Source of the DNA: an uncultured Muribaculaceae bacterium
GTDB lineage: Bacteria; Bacteroidota; Bacteroidia; Bacteroidales; Muribaculaceae
Reading direction: 5' to 3'
NCBI GenBank assembly: GCA_947174635.1
Contig: CAMWJS010000014.1
Span: 1-42,752 of the forward strand
DNA: 42,752 nucleotides
The notes under the pieces were generated by a model, which worked only from the letters and a program-made list of their open reading frames with translations, was not told the DNA's origin and searched no databases. The translations under genes and the position numbers were made by a program. This document shows, piece after piece, positions 8,644-16,487 of this stretch (position 1 is the first letter of the stretch; each line of letters starts with the position of its first letter).

Positions 8644-10398
8644 TTACCTTTCGGGTGATTGCAGCCCGATTTTGATAACTTCGTATTCCAGTTGGTTGCG
8701 GTCTCCTTTTGCTTTGTTGCGCACCTTCGTGCGGTAATTGTATATCGTAGTCAGTGAGTATCTTAGAAATTTGGCAATCTTGTCGCTGTCCGTTATGCCA
8801 AGCCTTATCAACGCATAGATGCGCAACTCGGTGTTGAGACAGCCCGCCTTTTTGGGTATTATGGCTTCGTCAGGCAGAAGCAGCGCGTTGAAATCTTCCA
8901 CAAATGTCGGAAACAGACTCAGGAACGTCCGGTCAAACTCTTCATAAAATGATTTCAGCTCGTCATCGACCAGAGTAGTCGACTTGACAAGTTTGCGCAG
9001 CTCGTCTATCTTGCCCGACCCCAACAGCTTCCCCACTGACTTGCGGTAAGCGTCAAGCATCTCTATATAGGCCAGCGACTGGTCCATATAGCGCCCGATA
9101 TACACCTCTTTGAGCTCTGATATCTCCTGAATGGCGCAATTCGCGTCGTGGAGCCTGTCATTAGAGTGCGTCAGCTGGGTGTTTACCTCGTTGAGGCGGT
9201 CATTCGATTTTTTCAGCTGCCCCACAAGGTCGTTGAGGCGGTCGTTTGACTCGGTCAGCCTGCCGTTGAGCTCATTGAGCTTGTCGTTGGCCTCGACAAC
9301 CGTGCGACGTTGACGCGCTATGTGCAGCATCTGCTTGCGAATGTAGACAAGCAGACCGATTGCCACGATAAACAGCACGGTGATTATTATTATAGTCCGC
9401 TCGAGTGCTTTCTTCTGACTGTGCACCTTCTCGACGTAAATGCCGTTTATCATCGGGTAGGAGGCGTTGAGGTCGACTATACGGTGACGTGCGTTGCACT
9501 TGGAGGCGTCGTCGACAGCCATAGTCAGAAACCTGTACGCCCTGTCGAGATCTCCCTCCTGATAGAGCATCAGGGCGAGCTCTCTGAGCGACACATATTC
9601 TCTCACCGCCGTTTTCATATCCGATATAGCCGATATAAGCAGCTGTTTCTTCCTGTTGGCTGTGTCGCCGGCCAGACCATACGAGTCCGATAGCGTGAAC
9701 GCGCATATCGCCATGTCATGTTCCGACAGCTGATTGTTTTTCATATAGTTGCGGAGCAGCTCGATAGCCTCTTTCGGACGGTTGTGCACATTAAGCTGGT
9801 CGGCTTTTATCAGATGATATATCATCGACTCCCGGTCGTATACTGAAAGCAACGAGTCGCGGTAGGCCTCTGTCAGAGCCTCGTAGTTGGCTTTGTCAGG
9901 CTCGAACACCGACACGTCTGCCAGATTGCCATACATCGTGCGCATTGTGTGGAAATAATATGCGCGCAGATAGCCGGGCACATCGCTGTAGTCTATCGAC
10001 TCGGCAAGCTTAAGTGTCTCGTGATACATCCCCGTCATGCCCAGGGTGTTGGCCTTGTTGAGTTTCGCATTGATGATAAGTTCGTTGTCACCGCTTCGGT
10101 TGGCGATGGCTTCCTGACGCAGACTGATTGAATATGCCGAGTCCGCGCTATATGAATTGTAGGCCGAAAACAGATTGCCAAGCGCGAAAAAACGCTCACG
10201 CTCATCCGCTGCCTCCGATATCTTCTGACGCAGAGCCGCTATCTCGCTCTCTTTCCGACTGTTGTAAATGTCGCGTTGGGATATGACATTATCCAGCTCA
10301 TTGAGCAATGAGTCTGTCTCTGCTTTCAGTCCGGCAATGGCATCGGGAATGATAATAAAGCACAAAAGAAATATACTTAATATCCTTGCATTCATCAT
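8644..10398 (-). CDS. Membrane-spanning DUF6377-type transcriptional regulator of the glycan-uptake locus
   Basis: 584 residues from the ATG at 10398. A signal peptide is followed by a helical TPR-like region (about 30-320) presumably in the periplasm, one transmembrane helix (about 336-353, IIIITVLFIVAIGLLVYI), a four-times-repeated 14-residue coiled coil (about 371-426, units of the form NDRLN..N.QLT.S), and a C-terminal DNA-binding region with TELRIYALIRLGITDSDKIA and SLTTIYNYRTKVRNKA, a LuxR-like helix-turn-helix. This order fits the DUF6377 family found beside sus-like loci in Bacteroidetes. It should sense a glycan signal outside the inner membrane and act on the susC promoter just downstream. 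The open frame extends 13 codons further upstream, but those codons overlap the promoter and spoil the signal peptide. Confidence 0.8.
   Translation of the reverse strand: MMNARILSIFLLCFIIIPDAIAGLKAETDSLLNELDNVISQRDIYNSRKESEIAALRQKISEAADERERFFALGNLFSAYNSYSADSAYSISLRQEAIANRSGDNELIINAKLNKANTLGMTGMYHETLKLAESIDYSDVPGYLRAYYFHTMRTMYGNLADVSVFEPDKANYEALTEAYRDSLLSVYDRESMIYHLIKADQLNVHNRPKEAIELLRNYMKNNQLSEHDMAICAFTLSDSYGLAGDTANRKKQLLISAISDMKTAVREYVSLRELALMLYQEGDLDRAYRFLTMAVDDASKCNARHRIVDLNASYPMINGIYVEKVHSQKKALERTIIIITVLFIVAIGLLVYIRKQMLHIARQRRTVVEANDKLNELNGRLTESNDRLNDLVGQLKKSNDRLNEVNTQLTHSNDRLHDANCAIQEISELKEVYIGRYMDQSLAYIEMLDAYRKSVGKLLGSGKIDELRKLVKSTTLVDDELKSFYEEFDRTFLSLFPTFVEDFNALLLPDEAIIPKKAGCLNTELRIYALIRLGITDSDKIAKFLRYSLTTIYNYRTKVRNKAKGDRNQLEYEVIKIGLQSPER
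9121..9288 (-). repeat. Four 42-bp coding repeats (coiled coil in the regulator)
   Basis: Four consecutive 14-residue units begin NDKLNEL, NDRLNDL, NDRLNEV and NDRLHDA. Fourteen residues equal two heptads, so the block should form a coiled coil between the membrane helix and the DNA-binding domain. The DNA repeats are diverged (for example several different codons for Leu and Asn), so they are not a fresh duplication. Confidence 0.8.
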
Positions 10399-10406
10399 GG
10401 CAGATA

Positions 10407-10438
10407 CAAATATACAAAATATATTTCTGATTTGCAAA
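10407..10438 (-). promoter_or_regulatory. Promoter of the DUF6377 regulator, very short leader
   Basis: On the minus strand TTTG (10435-10438), 20 nt, TATATTTG (10407-10414): a full match to the Bacteroidetes consensus. The ATG at 10398 lies only 8 nt past the -7 box, so the transcript would start at or within a few bases of the start codon. Confidence 0.7.
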
Positions 10439-10527
10439 TCCCGAATGTTAAATATGTCAGTATAAATTCAATATATATAGCATGATTTTAGTATAATCCC
10501 CCGGCAACTCAGAGTAAAGTGGAGAGC

Positions 10528-10665
10528 TGATGTCGCAGAACTCAGAGAAATGCCTCCAAAAAGTAGGGACGCACGGCTCGTGCGTCCGCCAACATCTTGA
10601 TTATCAGGTATAACATGCGGACGCACGAGCCGTGCGTCCCTACAATATGAAGTGGAACGGGGCAC
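10528..10665. repeat. Nested-palindrome repeat, copy C
   Basis: Two perfect 27-nt arms in inverted orientation (10563-10589 and 10617-10643) around a 27-nt loop containing TTGATTATCA. The left outer flank is the long form (GTCGCAGAACTCAGAG, then AAATGCCTCC); the right outer end is decayed. Lies between the regulator and the GH29 gene. Confidence 0.9.
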
Positions 10666-10687
10666 ACGCCCTCGCCCCGCTTGCTGC

Positions 10688-10735
10688 TTGCGCCGGTTGT
10701 GTCCGCTTGCGTCAGCCACATCCGGCGCAAGCGGA
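10688..10735. repeat. Overlapping alternative hairpins 3' of the GH29 gene
   Basis: TTGCGCCGGTTGTG (10688-10701) pairs with CACATCCGGCGCAA (10717-10730) with one mismatch. TCCGCTTGCG (10702-10711) pairs perfectly with CGCAAGCGGA (10726-10735). The two stems share bases and cannot form together. They lie 30-80 nt beyond the fucosidase stop codon on the minus strand. There is no T-run, so simple intrinsic termination is uncertain. Confidence 0.5.
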
Positions 10736-10767
10736 TGATATTGAGTTATCTAACACCCGCGGGGCTG

Positions 10768-12090
10768 TTATTTGGTCTCCAGTTCCACTATAAAGTCCGG
10801 TCCGGGAGTAGCTTCCGGCAGATGGAGTGTCGTTGCATCCTTGCCACGTGTGAAGCGCACCGGTGTCTTGTCGGCAAACGTAAACGCTTTTTTCAGTTTG
10901 AGCCCGGCAGGGAGCGTCACTTCCCGCGTCTCAGGGTTGAGTATGTGCACGAACACTCGTTTGCCGCGCTGCGTCGACGTGCCCCACTCCTGTTCCTCAA
11001 TCGGGCCTGCCTGTGTGTCGTAGATTGTCTCGCCGTTGACCTCGAGCCAGTCGCCCATCTTGGTCAGCTGTTCGATTGCGGCGGCAGGCAGCTCGCCGTT
11101 AGGCTGTGGGCCTACGTTGAGCAGCAGATTGGCTCCCATGCCGGCTGCCTTGACAAGATAGCGTATCAGCTCGTCGGAACTCTTGTAGTTCTGATCGGAA
11201 ATCTGATAGCCCCACATTCCGTTCATCGTGTTGCAGGTCTCGAGTGGTAGCTGGCTGATTTCCGAGTCGCCGTTCCAGCCGGCTGTGTTCTGGCCGGGCA
11301 GATCTCGTTCGAATATCTGTATGTCCTCGCCGGGGAACGGGGTGACATGGTGGTTGTTGCCGATCAGGCATGCAGGCTGCAGCGAGTGTATGAGGTCATA
11401 TTGCTCGCCGAGGCGCCAGTCGAAATTGCCTCCCTTGAAATCCTGATCCCACATGCCGTCAAACCAGATGGCGCCTATCGGGCCGTAGTTGGTGAGCAGC
11501 TCACGCAGCTGTGCGTTCATAAACCTGTAGTAGCTGTCAAAGTCGGCTTTAGAGCGGTCGCGACCGGTGTTCTGTCCGGTCATGGCTATAGGATAGTCAT
11601 CGCGCGTCCAGTCGAGGTGCGAATAATAGAAATTCAGTGTGATGCCCTGTTTGTGGCATTCGTCGGCAAGCTCCTTGAGTATGTCCCGGCCGAAAGGCGT
11701 GCCGTCGACAATGTTATAGGCCGACTGCTCCGTATCCCACATCGAGAAGCCGTCGTGATGGCGGGAGGTGATGGTGATATAGCGGGCACCCGAACGTTTG
11801 ATGGCCGACACCCATTTCTCTGCATCGAAGTCGGCGGGATAGAAGCCGCGGGCGGCTTTGGCATACTCCTCGGCATTGATATTGTTGTTGAGATACCATT
11901 CTCCCTGGCCGAACATGCTGTATATGCCCCAGTGGATGAATATGCCGAAACGGTTGGCCGAAAACTGGCGGCGTGCCTCAAGGTTCTCGGGCGCGGGAGT
12001 GTAGGTGCCCTCATTGCTGTTGGCCGAAGCCGGCACAAGCGACGACGCCAGCAGCAGCGCCGATAGCAAAATAGATTTTTTCCTGTTCAT
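10768..12090 (-). CDS. Alpha-L-fucosidase, GH29, secreted
   Basis: 440 residues with an N-terminal signal peptide (cleavage near ASA-N, residue 24). GH29 motifs are clear: FGIFIHWGIYS near residue 48, the SRHHDGFSMWDT block near 109, and IWFDGMWD with Asp211 as predicted nucleophile. It releases terminal L-fucose from glycans in the periplasm or outside the cell. No carbohydrate-binding module follows the barrel and short beta-domain, in contrast with the second GH29 at 32-33.5 kb. It appears to be a single-gene unit with its own -7 element; flanked by nested-palindrome copies C and D and by a MITE-like element just upstream. Confidence 0.92.
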   Translation of the reverse strand: MNRKKSILLSALLLASSLVPASANSNEGTYTPAPENLEARRQFSANRFGIFIHWGIYSMFGQGEWYLNNNINAEEYAKAARGFYPADFDAEKWVSAIKRSGARYITITSRHHDGFSMWDTEQSAYNIVDGTPFGRDILKELADECHKQGITLNFYYSHLDWTRDDYPIAMTGQNTGRDRSKADFDSYYRFMNAQLRELLTNYGPIGAIWFDGMWDQDFKGGNFDWRLGEQYDLIHSLQPACLIGNNHHVTPFPGEDIQIFERDLPGQNTAGWNGDSEISQLPLETCNTMNGMWGYQISDQNYKSSDELIRYLVKAAGMGANLLLNVGPQPNGELPAAAIEQLTKMGDWLEVNGETIYDTQAGPIEEQEWGTSTQRGKRVFVHILNPETREVTLPAGLKLKKAFTFADKTPVRFTRGKDATTLHLPEATPGPDFIVELETK

Positions 12091-12135
12091 GTCAGATTTG
12101 TTTGAAAAATATTACTGTTGGTTTGTTCTGTATCG

Positions 12136-12143
12136 CAAATATA
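12136..12143 (-). promoter_or_regulatory. Probable -7 element for the GH29 gene
   Basis: TATATTTG on the minus strand, 45 nt before the ATG. No -33 TTTG at 19-21 nt spacing; a weaker CTTG occurs at 16-nt spacing. It lies just outside the adjacent MITE-like element. Confidence 0.45.
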
Positions 12144-12167
12144 ATGATATTTTTCAGTTCAAGCCTA

Positions 12168-12330
12168 AGAAACTGTTTAAATTTATATGATACGGATTTT
12201 GAGAAGGATTGTCGGATTGATTTTTGTTTGTGATGAGGGAGCGTAGCCGTAGCTACGTGATCGAAGAATAAACAAAAAGACACCGACAAGACTCTCAAAG
12301 GCAAAGTAATATGAATTTTAAACAGTTTCT
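12168..12330. mobile_element. MITE-like element, 163 bp, terminal inverted repeats AGAAACTGTTTAA
   Basis: Left end AGAAACTGTTTAAATT and right end AATTTTAAACAGTTTCT are inverted copies. The similarity extends inward imperfectly (TATATGATACGGATTTTGAGA against TCTCAAAGGCAAAGTAATATG; TTGTCGG against CCGACAA; TTTTTGTTTGT against AACAAAAAG), with a GTAGCTAC palindrome near the centre. There is no significant gene inside. Size, ends and lack of coding fit a non-autonomous transposable element or long imperfect palindrome. No convincing target-site duplication was seen. It lies directly upstream of the fucosidase promoter. Confidence 0.65.
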
Positions 12331-12373
12331 AAATTGCAGTTCATATTACAGTCTCAGTTTAATATTGCTGTGA

Positions 12374-12510
12374 GGGTGTTGCAGAACTCAGAGAAATGCC
12401 GCCAAAACGTAGGGACGCACGGCTCGTGCGTCCGCCAATAATCTGATTGTCAGATATTACGAGCGGACGCACGAGCCGTGCGTCCCTACAATTTGAAGAG
12501 CTGCAACACC
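12374..12510. repeat. Nested-palindrome repeat, copy D (complete)
   Basis: Outer ends GGGTGTTGCAGAACTC (left) and GAGCTGCAACACC (right), 27-nt arms at 12409-12435 and 12463-12489, and a 27-nt loop with CTGATTGTCAG. The left flank is 14 nt longer than the right, so the unit has an orientation. It is reversed relative to copy E. From 12511 to 12610 nothing else recognisable was found. Confidence 0.92.
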
Positions 12511-12616
12511 TTCAAGGTAAAGCCGGGAATTATTATATTGCCTTGTAATGTTATTTCGGCCTGAGCCGATTTTTCCGTTCCTTCAAGTCGATAATGACTT
12601 TCGGTAATCCCTGACA

Positions 12617-12659
12617 TGAAAAAGAGAGCGGAACGACAATTTCCTGTCGCTCCGCCCTC
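12617..12659 (-). terminator. Rho-independent terminator of the M16 protease gene
   Basis: On the minus strand GCGGAGCGACA pairs with TGTCGTTCCGC (one G-U pair) around a 6-nt loop, then TCTCTTTTTC. Located about 40 nt after the stop codon. Confidence 0.85.
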
Positions 12660-12696
12660 GGTATTGTCTGTTGACTGCTGTCAGTCGTGTGCAGTA

Positions 12697-15519
12697 TTAT
12701 TCTGCTGCTTCGGGGTCAAGTGTCACTACGATGTAGTTGCCCTGTGACATAAGGTCGGCGAGGAACTGCTCTACATCCTTTACTGTGATTGACTGCAGAG
12801 TGGCTACATTGTCGTTGAATGTGTCTACTCCGTTTTCAGTCCAGCCGCTGATGGCGCCGAGCCATGAGCTGTTCTTTTCCTTGCCCTCGTTGGCTGATTT
12901 CACCATATATTCAACCACCTTGTTGAGCTCTTCCTGGGTCACGTTGCCCTGCATGCGCTCTATCTCGGCAGCGATGAAGTCGAGCACTTCCTGCTTCATC
13001 TCCGGTTTCATCGGGAACTGGGTTGCAAGCTGGGTGTTCTTGCCGGGCATACGGCTCATCGAGCCTGCTGCGCCGATTGAATATACTGCGCCCATTTCCT
13101 CTCTGACTGTGTCGAGAAGTCGCTTGGAGAGTATCTGACCCACGATTGACGCCACGTTGGCGTTTTTCGCGGTGAAAGGTGCGGTGCCCGATGCCATGAT
13201 GATGGCGTAGGTCTGCGGGGTCTGCATCTTGGTGGTGTAGTTGTCGTTGATTTTGCCGTCGCGGGCCATAAGGCTGGCATCGAGGGTAACCTCTTTCGCG
13301 GCCTTCGACGCATCGGCCGGAAGCGTGGCGAGATACTGCTCTGCGAGCGGACGGAATGTCTCCATGTCGATGTTGCCTACAAACACGAATGTATAGTCGG
13401 CGGCGTTTGAAGTCACGTCATGAATGATGCTGAGGATATTCTCGCGGTTGGCGGCTTCTACATCTTCCGAGGTGACAGGCAGACGGCGCGGGTTGGCAAA
13501 CACGCTCTTCATCGCGTCGCGGCCGAAGATATATTCCGGATTTGACTCCTGGTTGCGAAGCAGTCCGGCAAATTTGCTCTGGAGCGACTTGAAGTCATCC
13601 TCACTGATGGTGACGTCGGTCATAGTCATGTAGATAAGCTCCATCAGCGTGGGCAGATCCTTCGGAGTGGAGTAACCCTCGAGGGCGCTCTGGAAGTTGC
13701 CTACCTCAAGACCCACTTTGGCCTGCTTGCCTGAGAGATATTTCTGGAGGTCGATTTCCGTGTATGTGCCCAGTCCGTTTGATGTGAGCACAAGCTCGAT
13801 ATTCTTGATGTCGGTGTCATTGTCGGCCGAGAGGGGAGCGGTGCCACGGAATGCGCTGGCGCTGAACAATATCTCGTCGGCTTTGAATTTCGTCGGCTTG
13901 ACTATCACTTTCACGCCGTTTGAAAGGGTGAGCTCAATGGCACCCCACTGTTCAAGCGCTTTCTCTGATACAATCTTGCCGGCTGCAGGCAGATTGGCGA
14001 TAAGCGGCTCTGCCTTCATCTCGTCGACGTATGCCTCGATTGTCTCGCCGTCGACTGCCGCCATCGCTGCCGCAAACTCTGCCTCGGTAGGCAGAGTCAC
14101 TCCCTCTTTCTCGGGAAGAAGCGCCCAGACCACGCGGTTGTTGTCGGTGATAAGTTCCGGAAGCACAGAGTTGATTATGTCGACATTGATCATCGGCACG
14201 ATCATCTGCATCAGCTGATACTCGTCCTCGATTGAAGGTATAGGCTCGTTGTCGATGAAATGACGCACATACTCCTGCACAAACGGCTCGTTCTCACGGT
14301 CGTTGCGGTTATTGTAGGCGCGCTCCAGCTGTGACAGGTATTCATCTTTGGCGCGCTGATACTCACCCACGGTGAAACCGCCGCGCTTTGCGCGCAGTGC
14401 CTCGCGGTAGATCGACTGGAGCACAGGGGTCAGATTGCTGTCCTTGCCTACGCCAACGATTGAGAATGAATCCTTGGTCTTGGCAAGAATGAAATCGCCG
14501 TCAAATGCAACTGCCTGGGCAAACGCTGCGTCAGGCTTGTTGGCTGCGTCGCTCAGTCGGTTGTTGAGCATCGACGTTACCATGTTCATAACATACTTCT
14601 GCACCAGATACGACAGATTGCCCTTCATCTCTTTGGGGAATGCGTCGCTCTTGAAGTAGATCCACACCATTGCGTTGGGCTGCTCCTTGTCGGCGCCGAT
14701 GGCATAGATGGTACCCTCGTTGTCAGGAACGGGGAAATATGTGCGCTCGGGTGCGTTCTCCGGCATCTCGATATCCGAGAACATCTCCTTGATTTTTCCC
14801 TCGATGCGGTCAACATCGATGTCGCCGACCACAACTATACCCTGCTGGTCAGGACGATACCACGCCTCATAATAGTCGCGGAGCGCCTGATAGGGGAAGT
14901 TGTCGACAACCTCCATAGTGCCGATAGGCAGGCGGTAGGCATATTTGCTGTCGGGATAGATTGTGGGAAGAAGATTTTCCAATATACGCATCTGGCCCAC
15001 GTTGCGCGAGCGCCATTCCTCATGTATCACACCGCGCTCCTTGTCAATCTCCTCATCTTCGAGAAGAAGATTGTTGGCCCAGTCGTGAAGTATCAGAAGG
15101 CAGGAGTCCTGCACTGACTCTTTCGCTACAGGCACATTCGAGATGTTGTAGACAGTCTCGTCCACACCGGTGTAGGCGTTCAGGTTGCGGCCGAACTTCA
15201 CGCCCACTGTCTCAAGCCAGTTGATAATCTGGTTGCCGGGAAAATTCTTCGTGCCGTTGAAACACATGTGTTCGAGGAAGTGAGCCAGACCGCGCTGGTT
15301 ATCCTCCTCAAGTATACTGCCCACCTTCTGCGCGATGTAGAAGTCGGCCTGTCCTTTGGGCTTCTCATTGTGACGGATGTAATAAGTGAGTCCGTTGGGA
15401 AGCGTGCCGATACGCACCGCCGTATCCACCGGCAGCGGCATATCCTGCGCCGATGCCGCCGTATGGAGCATCATAAGTGCGCCCGCAAGCATTAACGCTT
15501 TTTTGAAAAACTTTTTCAT
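12697..15519 (-). CDS. M16-family zinc metalloprotease (insulinase / pitrilysin type), exported
   Basis: 940 residues from the ATG at 15519, where a signal peptide begins (MKKFFKKALM, cleavage near ASA-Q). The inverted zinc motif HFLEH (His80, Glu83, His84) is present; the distal zinc ligand should be a Glu in the ERGVIHEEW segment. Two M16 halves are visible: the catalytic N-terminal half, and a C-terminal half beginning around ELTLSNGVKVIVKPTKF that lacks HxxEH, as usual in one-chain members with two paired domains. It probably degrades peptides in the periplasm. The open frame extends 22 codons upstream, but that part carries no signal peptide. Single-gene unit with its own promoter and terminator. 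Confidence 0.9.
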   Translation of the reverse strand: MKKFFKKALMLAGALMMLHTAASAQDMPLPVDTAVRIGTLPNGLTYYIRHNEKPKGQADFYIAQKVGSILEEDNQRGLAHFLEHMCFNGTKNFPGNQIINWLETVGVKFGRNLNAYTGVDETVYNISNVPVAKESVQDSCLLILHDWANNLLLEDEEIDKERGVIHEEWRSRNVGQMRILENLLPTIYPDSKYAYRLPIGTMEVVDNFPYQALRDYYEAWYRPDQQGIVVVGDIDVDRIEGKIKEMFSDIEMPENAPERTYFPVPDNEGTIYAIGADKEQPNAMVWIYFKSDAFPKEMKGNLSYLVQKYVMNMVTSMLNNRLSDAANKPDAAFAQAVAFDGDFILAKTKDSFSIVGVGKDSNLTPVLQSIYREALRAKRGGFTVGEYQRAKDEYLSQLERAYNNRNDRENEPFVQEYVRHFIDNEPIPSIEDEYQLMQMIVPMINVDIINSVLPELITDNNRVVWALLPEKEGVTLPTEAEFAAAMAAVDGETIEAYVDEMKAEPLIANLPAAGKIVSEKALEQWGAIELTLSNGVKVIVKPTKFKADEILFSASAFRGTAPLSADNDTDIKNIELVLTSNGLGTYTEIDLQKYLSGKQAKVGLEVGNFQSALEGYSTPKDLPTLMELIYMTMTDVTISEDDFKSLQSKFAGLLRNQESNPEYIFGRDAMKSVFANPRRLPVTSEDVEAANRENILSIIHDVTSNAADYTFVFVGNIDMETFRPLAEQYLATLPADASKAAKEVTLDASLMARDGKINDNYTTKMQTPQTYAIIMASGTAPFTAKNANVASIVGQILSKRLLDTVREEMGAVYSIGAAGSMSRMPGKNTQLATQFPMKPEMKQEVLDFIAAEIERMQGNVTQEELNKVVEYMVKSANEGKEKNSSWLGAISGWTENGVDTFNDNVATLQSITVKDVEQFLADLMSQGNYIVVTLDPEAAE

Positions 15520-15598
15520 CTGATTGTTATTTTGAAATGTAATTGTTGATTTACAGCATATTTGACAGCGCATGCACGCCATCATATAATATCATACG

Positions 15599-15631
15599 CA
15601 AATATACAAAAAATGTTACACCCCGCTCAAA
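15599..15631 (-). promoter_or_regulatory. Promoter of the M16 protease gene
   Basis: On the minus strand TTTG (15628-15631), 21 nt, TATATTTG (15599-15606). Predicted leader is about 75 nt. Confidence 0.75.
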
Positions 15632-15691
15632 AAAATATCATAATGTTTGAAAATAAACACGATAAACCCCGCAAACTGCCCCACATCCACA

Positions 15692-15829
15692 GGGTGTTGC
15701 AAAACTTCATATTGTAGGGACGCACGGCTCGTGCGTCCGCGTGTAATGCCTGATAATCAGATTATTGGCGGACGCACGAGCCGTGCGTCCCTACATTTTG
15801 GAGGCATTTCTCTGAGTTCTGCAACACCC
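15692..15829. repeat. Nested-palindrome repeat, copy E (complete, inverted relative to D)
   Basis: Outer ends GGGTGTTGCAAAACTTC and GAGTTCTGCAACACCC; perfect 27-nt arms at 15714-15740 and 15768-15794; loop with CTGATAATCAG. The long flank (GGCATTTCTCTGAG) is now on the right, so the unit is inserted in the orientation opposite to D. Confidence 0.92.
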
Positions 15830-15833
15830 TCCC

Positions 15834-16255
15834 CCGGCTACCGCCCACAGCGGCATTCCCGCCCACGGAGAGCCGGAGGCTCGTGCCCGTGATTAACCGG
15901 GGTTCGCAGACCGCGGCGCGGGCGCAGCCCCCGGCCACCACAAGCTACCATATCATCCAAGCCCGAGCAGGGCGGTCTGTGGTATCATCGCCCGCTCCCT
16001 CTCACCATCCGACTCGTCCGACCTGACCCGCCCTACATCCACGGGGGCGAGACGCCCCCGCCCCGGCTACCGCCCACAACGGCATCCCCCGCCCACGGAG
16101 AGCCGGAGGCTCGAGCCTGTGATTAACCGGGGTTCGCAGACCGCGGAGCGTGCGCAGACCCCGGCCACAACAAGCTACCATATCAGCCAAGCCCGAGCAG
16201 GGCGGTCTGTGGTATCATCGCCCGCTCCCTCTCACCATCCGACTCGTCCGACCTG
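15834..16255. repeat. GC-rich direct duplication, 230-bp period, with an internal hairpin
   Basis: Two copies of a roughly 192-bp unit (15834-16025 and 16063-16255), both opening CCGGCTACCGCCCACA and ending CCGACTCGTCCGACCTG, with only scattered differences. The 37-bp spacer holds the GGGGGCG-AGA-CGCCCCC hairpin (16043-16059) that also occurs at 121-137. No convincing gene: reading frames across it differ between copies and resemble no family. The rest, up to about 16340, shows nothing recognisable. Confidence 0.8.
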
Positions 16256-16346
16256 TCTGACTGGTCCGACCCGTCACCCCAACGGCTTCCGGAGGACGCC
16301 GATTTACACCATACATTCTACTGTCTCCCCCCTGATACGTCGGTAT

Positions 16347-16379
16347 AAAAAAAAAGCTGCGCCGTAAAAACGGCGCAGC
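16347..16379 (-). terminator. Rho-independent terminator after tRNA-Leu
   Basis: On the minus strand GCTGCGCCGT pairs with ACGGCGCAGC around a short T loop, followed by nine T. It lies 9 nt after the tRNA 3' end. It probably also ends read-through from the menA-to-thioesterase operon. Confidence 0.9.
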
Positions 16380-16387
16380 CTACACAG

Positions 16388-16471
16388 TGCTCGAAGCGGG
16401 ACTCGAACCCGCACAGCTGCAATAGCCAAAGGATTTTAAGTCCTTCGTGTCTACCATTCCACCATTCGAGC
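16388..16471 (-). tRNA. tRNA-Leu, anticodon UAA
   Basis: An 84-nt class II tRNA on the minus strand. The acceptor stem GCTCGAA pairs with TTCGAGC, with discriminator A. The D-arm carries TGGTGGAATGGTAGACAC; the anticodon arm AAGGA-CTTAAAA-TCCTT puts TAA at positions 34-36. It has the long variable arm expected of leucine tRNAs, and a T-arm with GGTTCGAGTCC. The CCA end is not encoded. It reads UUA codons. It sits 65 nt downstream of the thioesterase gene on the same strand and has its own promoter. Confidence 0.96.
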
Positions 16472-16487
16472 AGCCTGTTAGTGACCA

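Noticed and set aside
11347-12066. 239-residue open frame on the plus strand over the GH29 gene
   Set aside because: Mirror frame of a clear fucosidase; low complexity of Val/Ala/Gly and no recognisable domain.
12092-12304. Possible 70-residue gene upstream of the GH29 gene
   Set aside because: It falls inside the 163-bp MITE-like palindrome and has no promoter or family match.
15647-16367. Small frames in the repeat-rich region before tRNA-Leu
   Set aside because: They run through the palindromic arms and the duplicated GC-rich unit, and the two copies of the unit do not keep the same frame.
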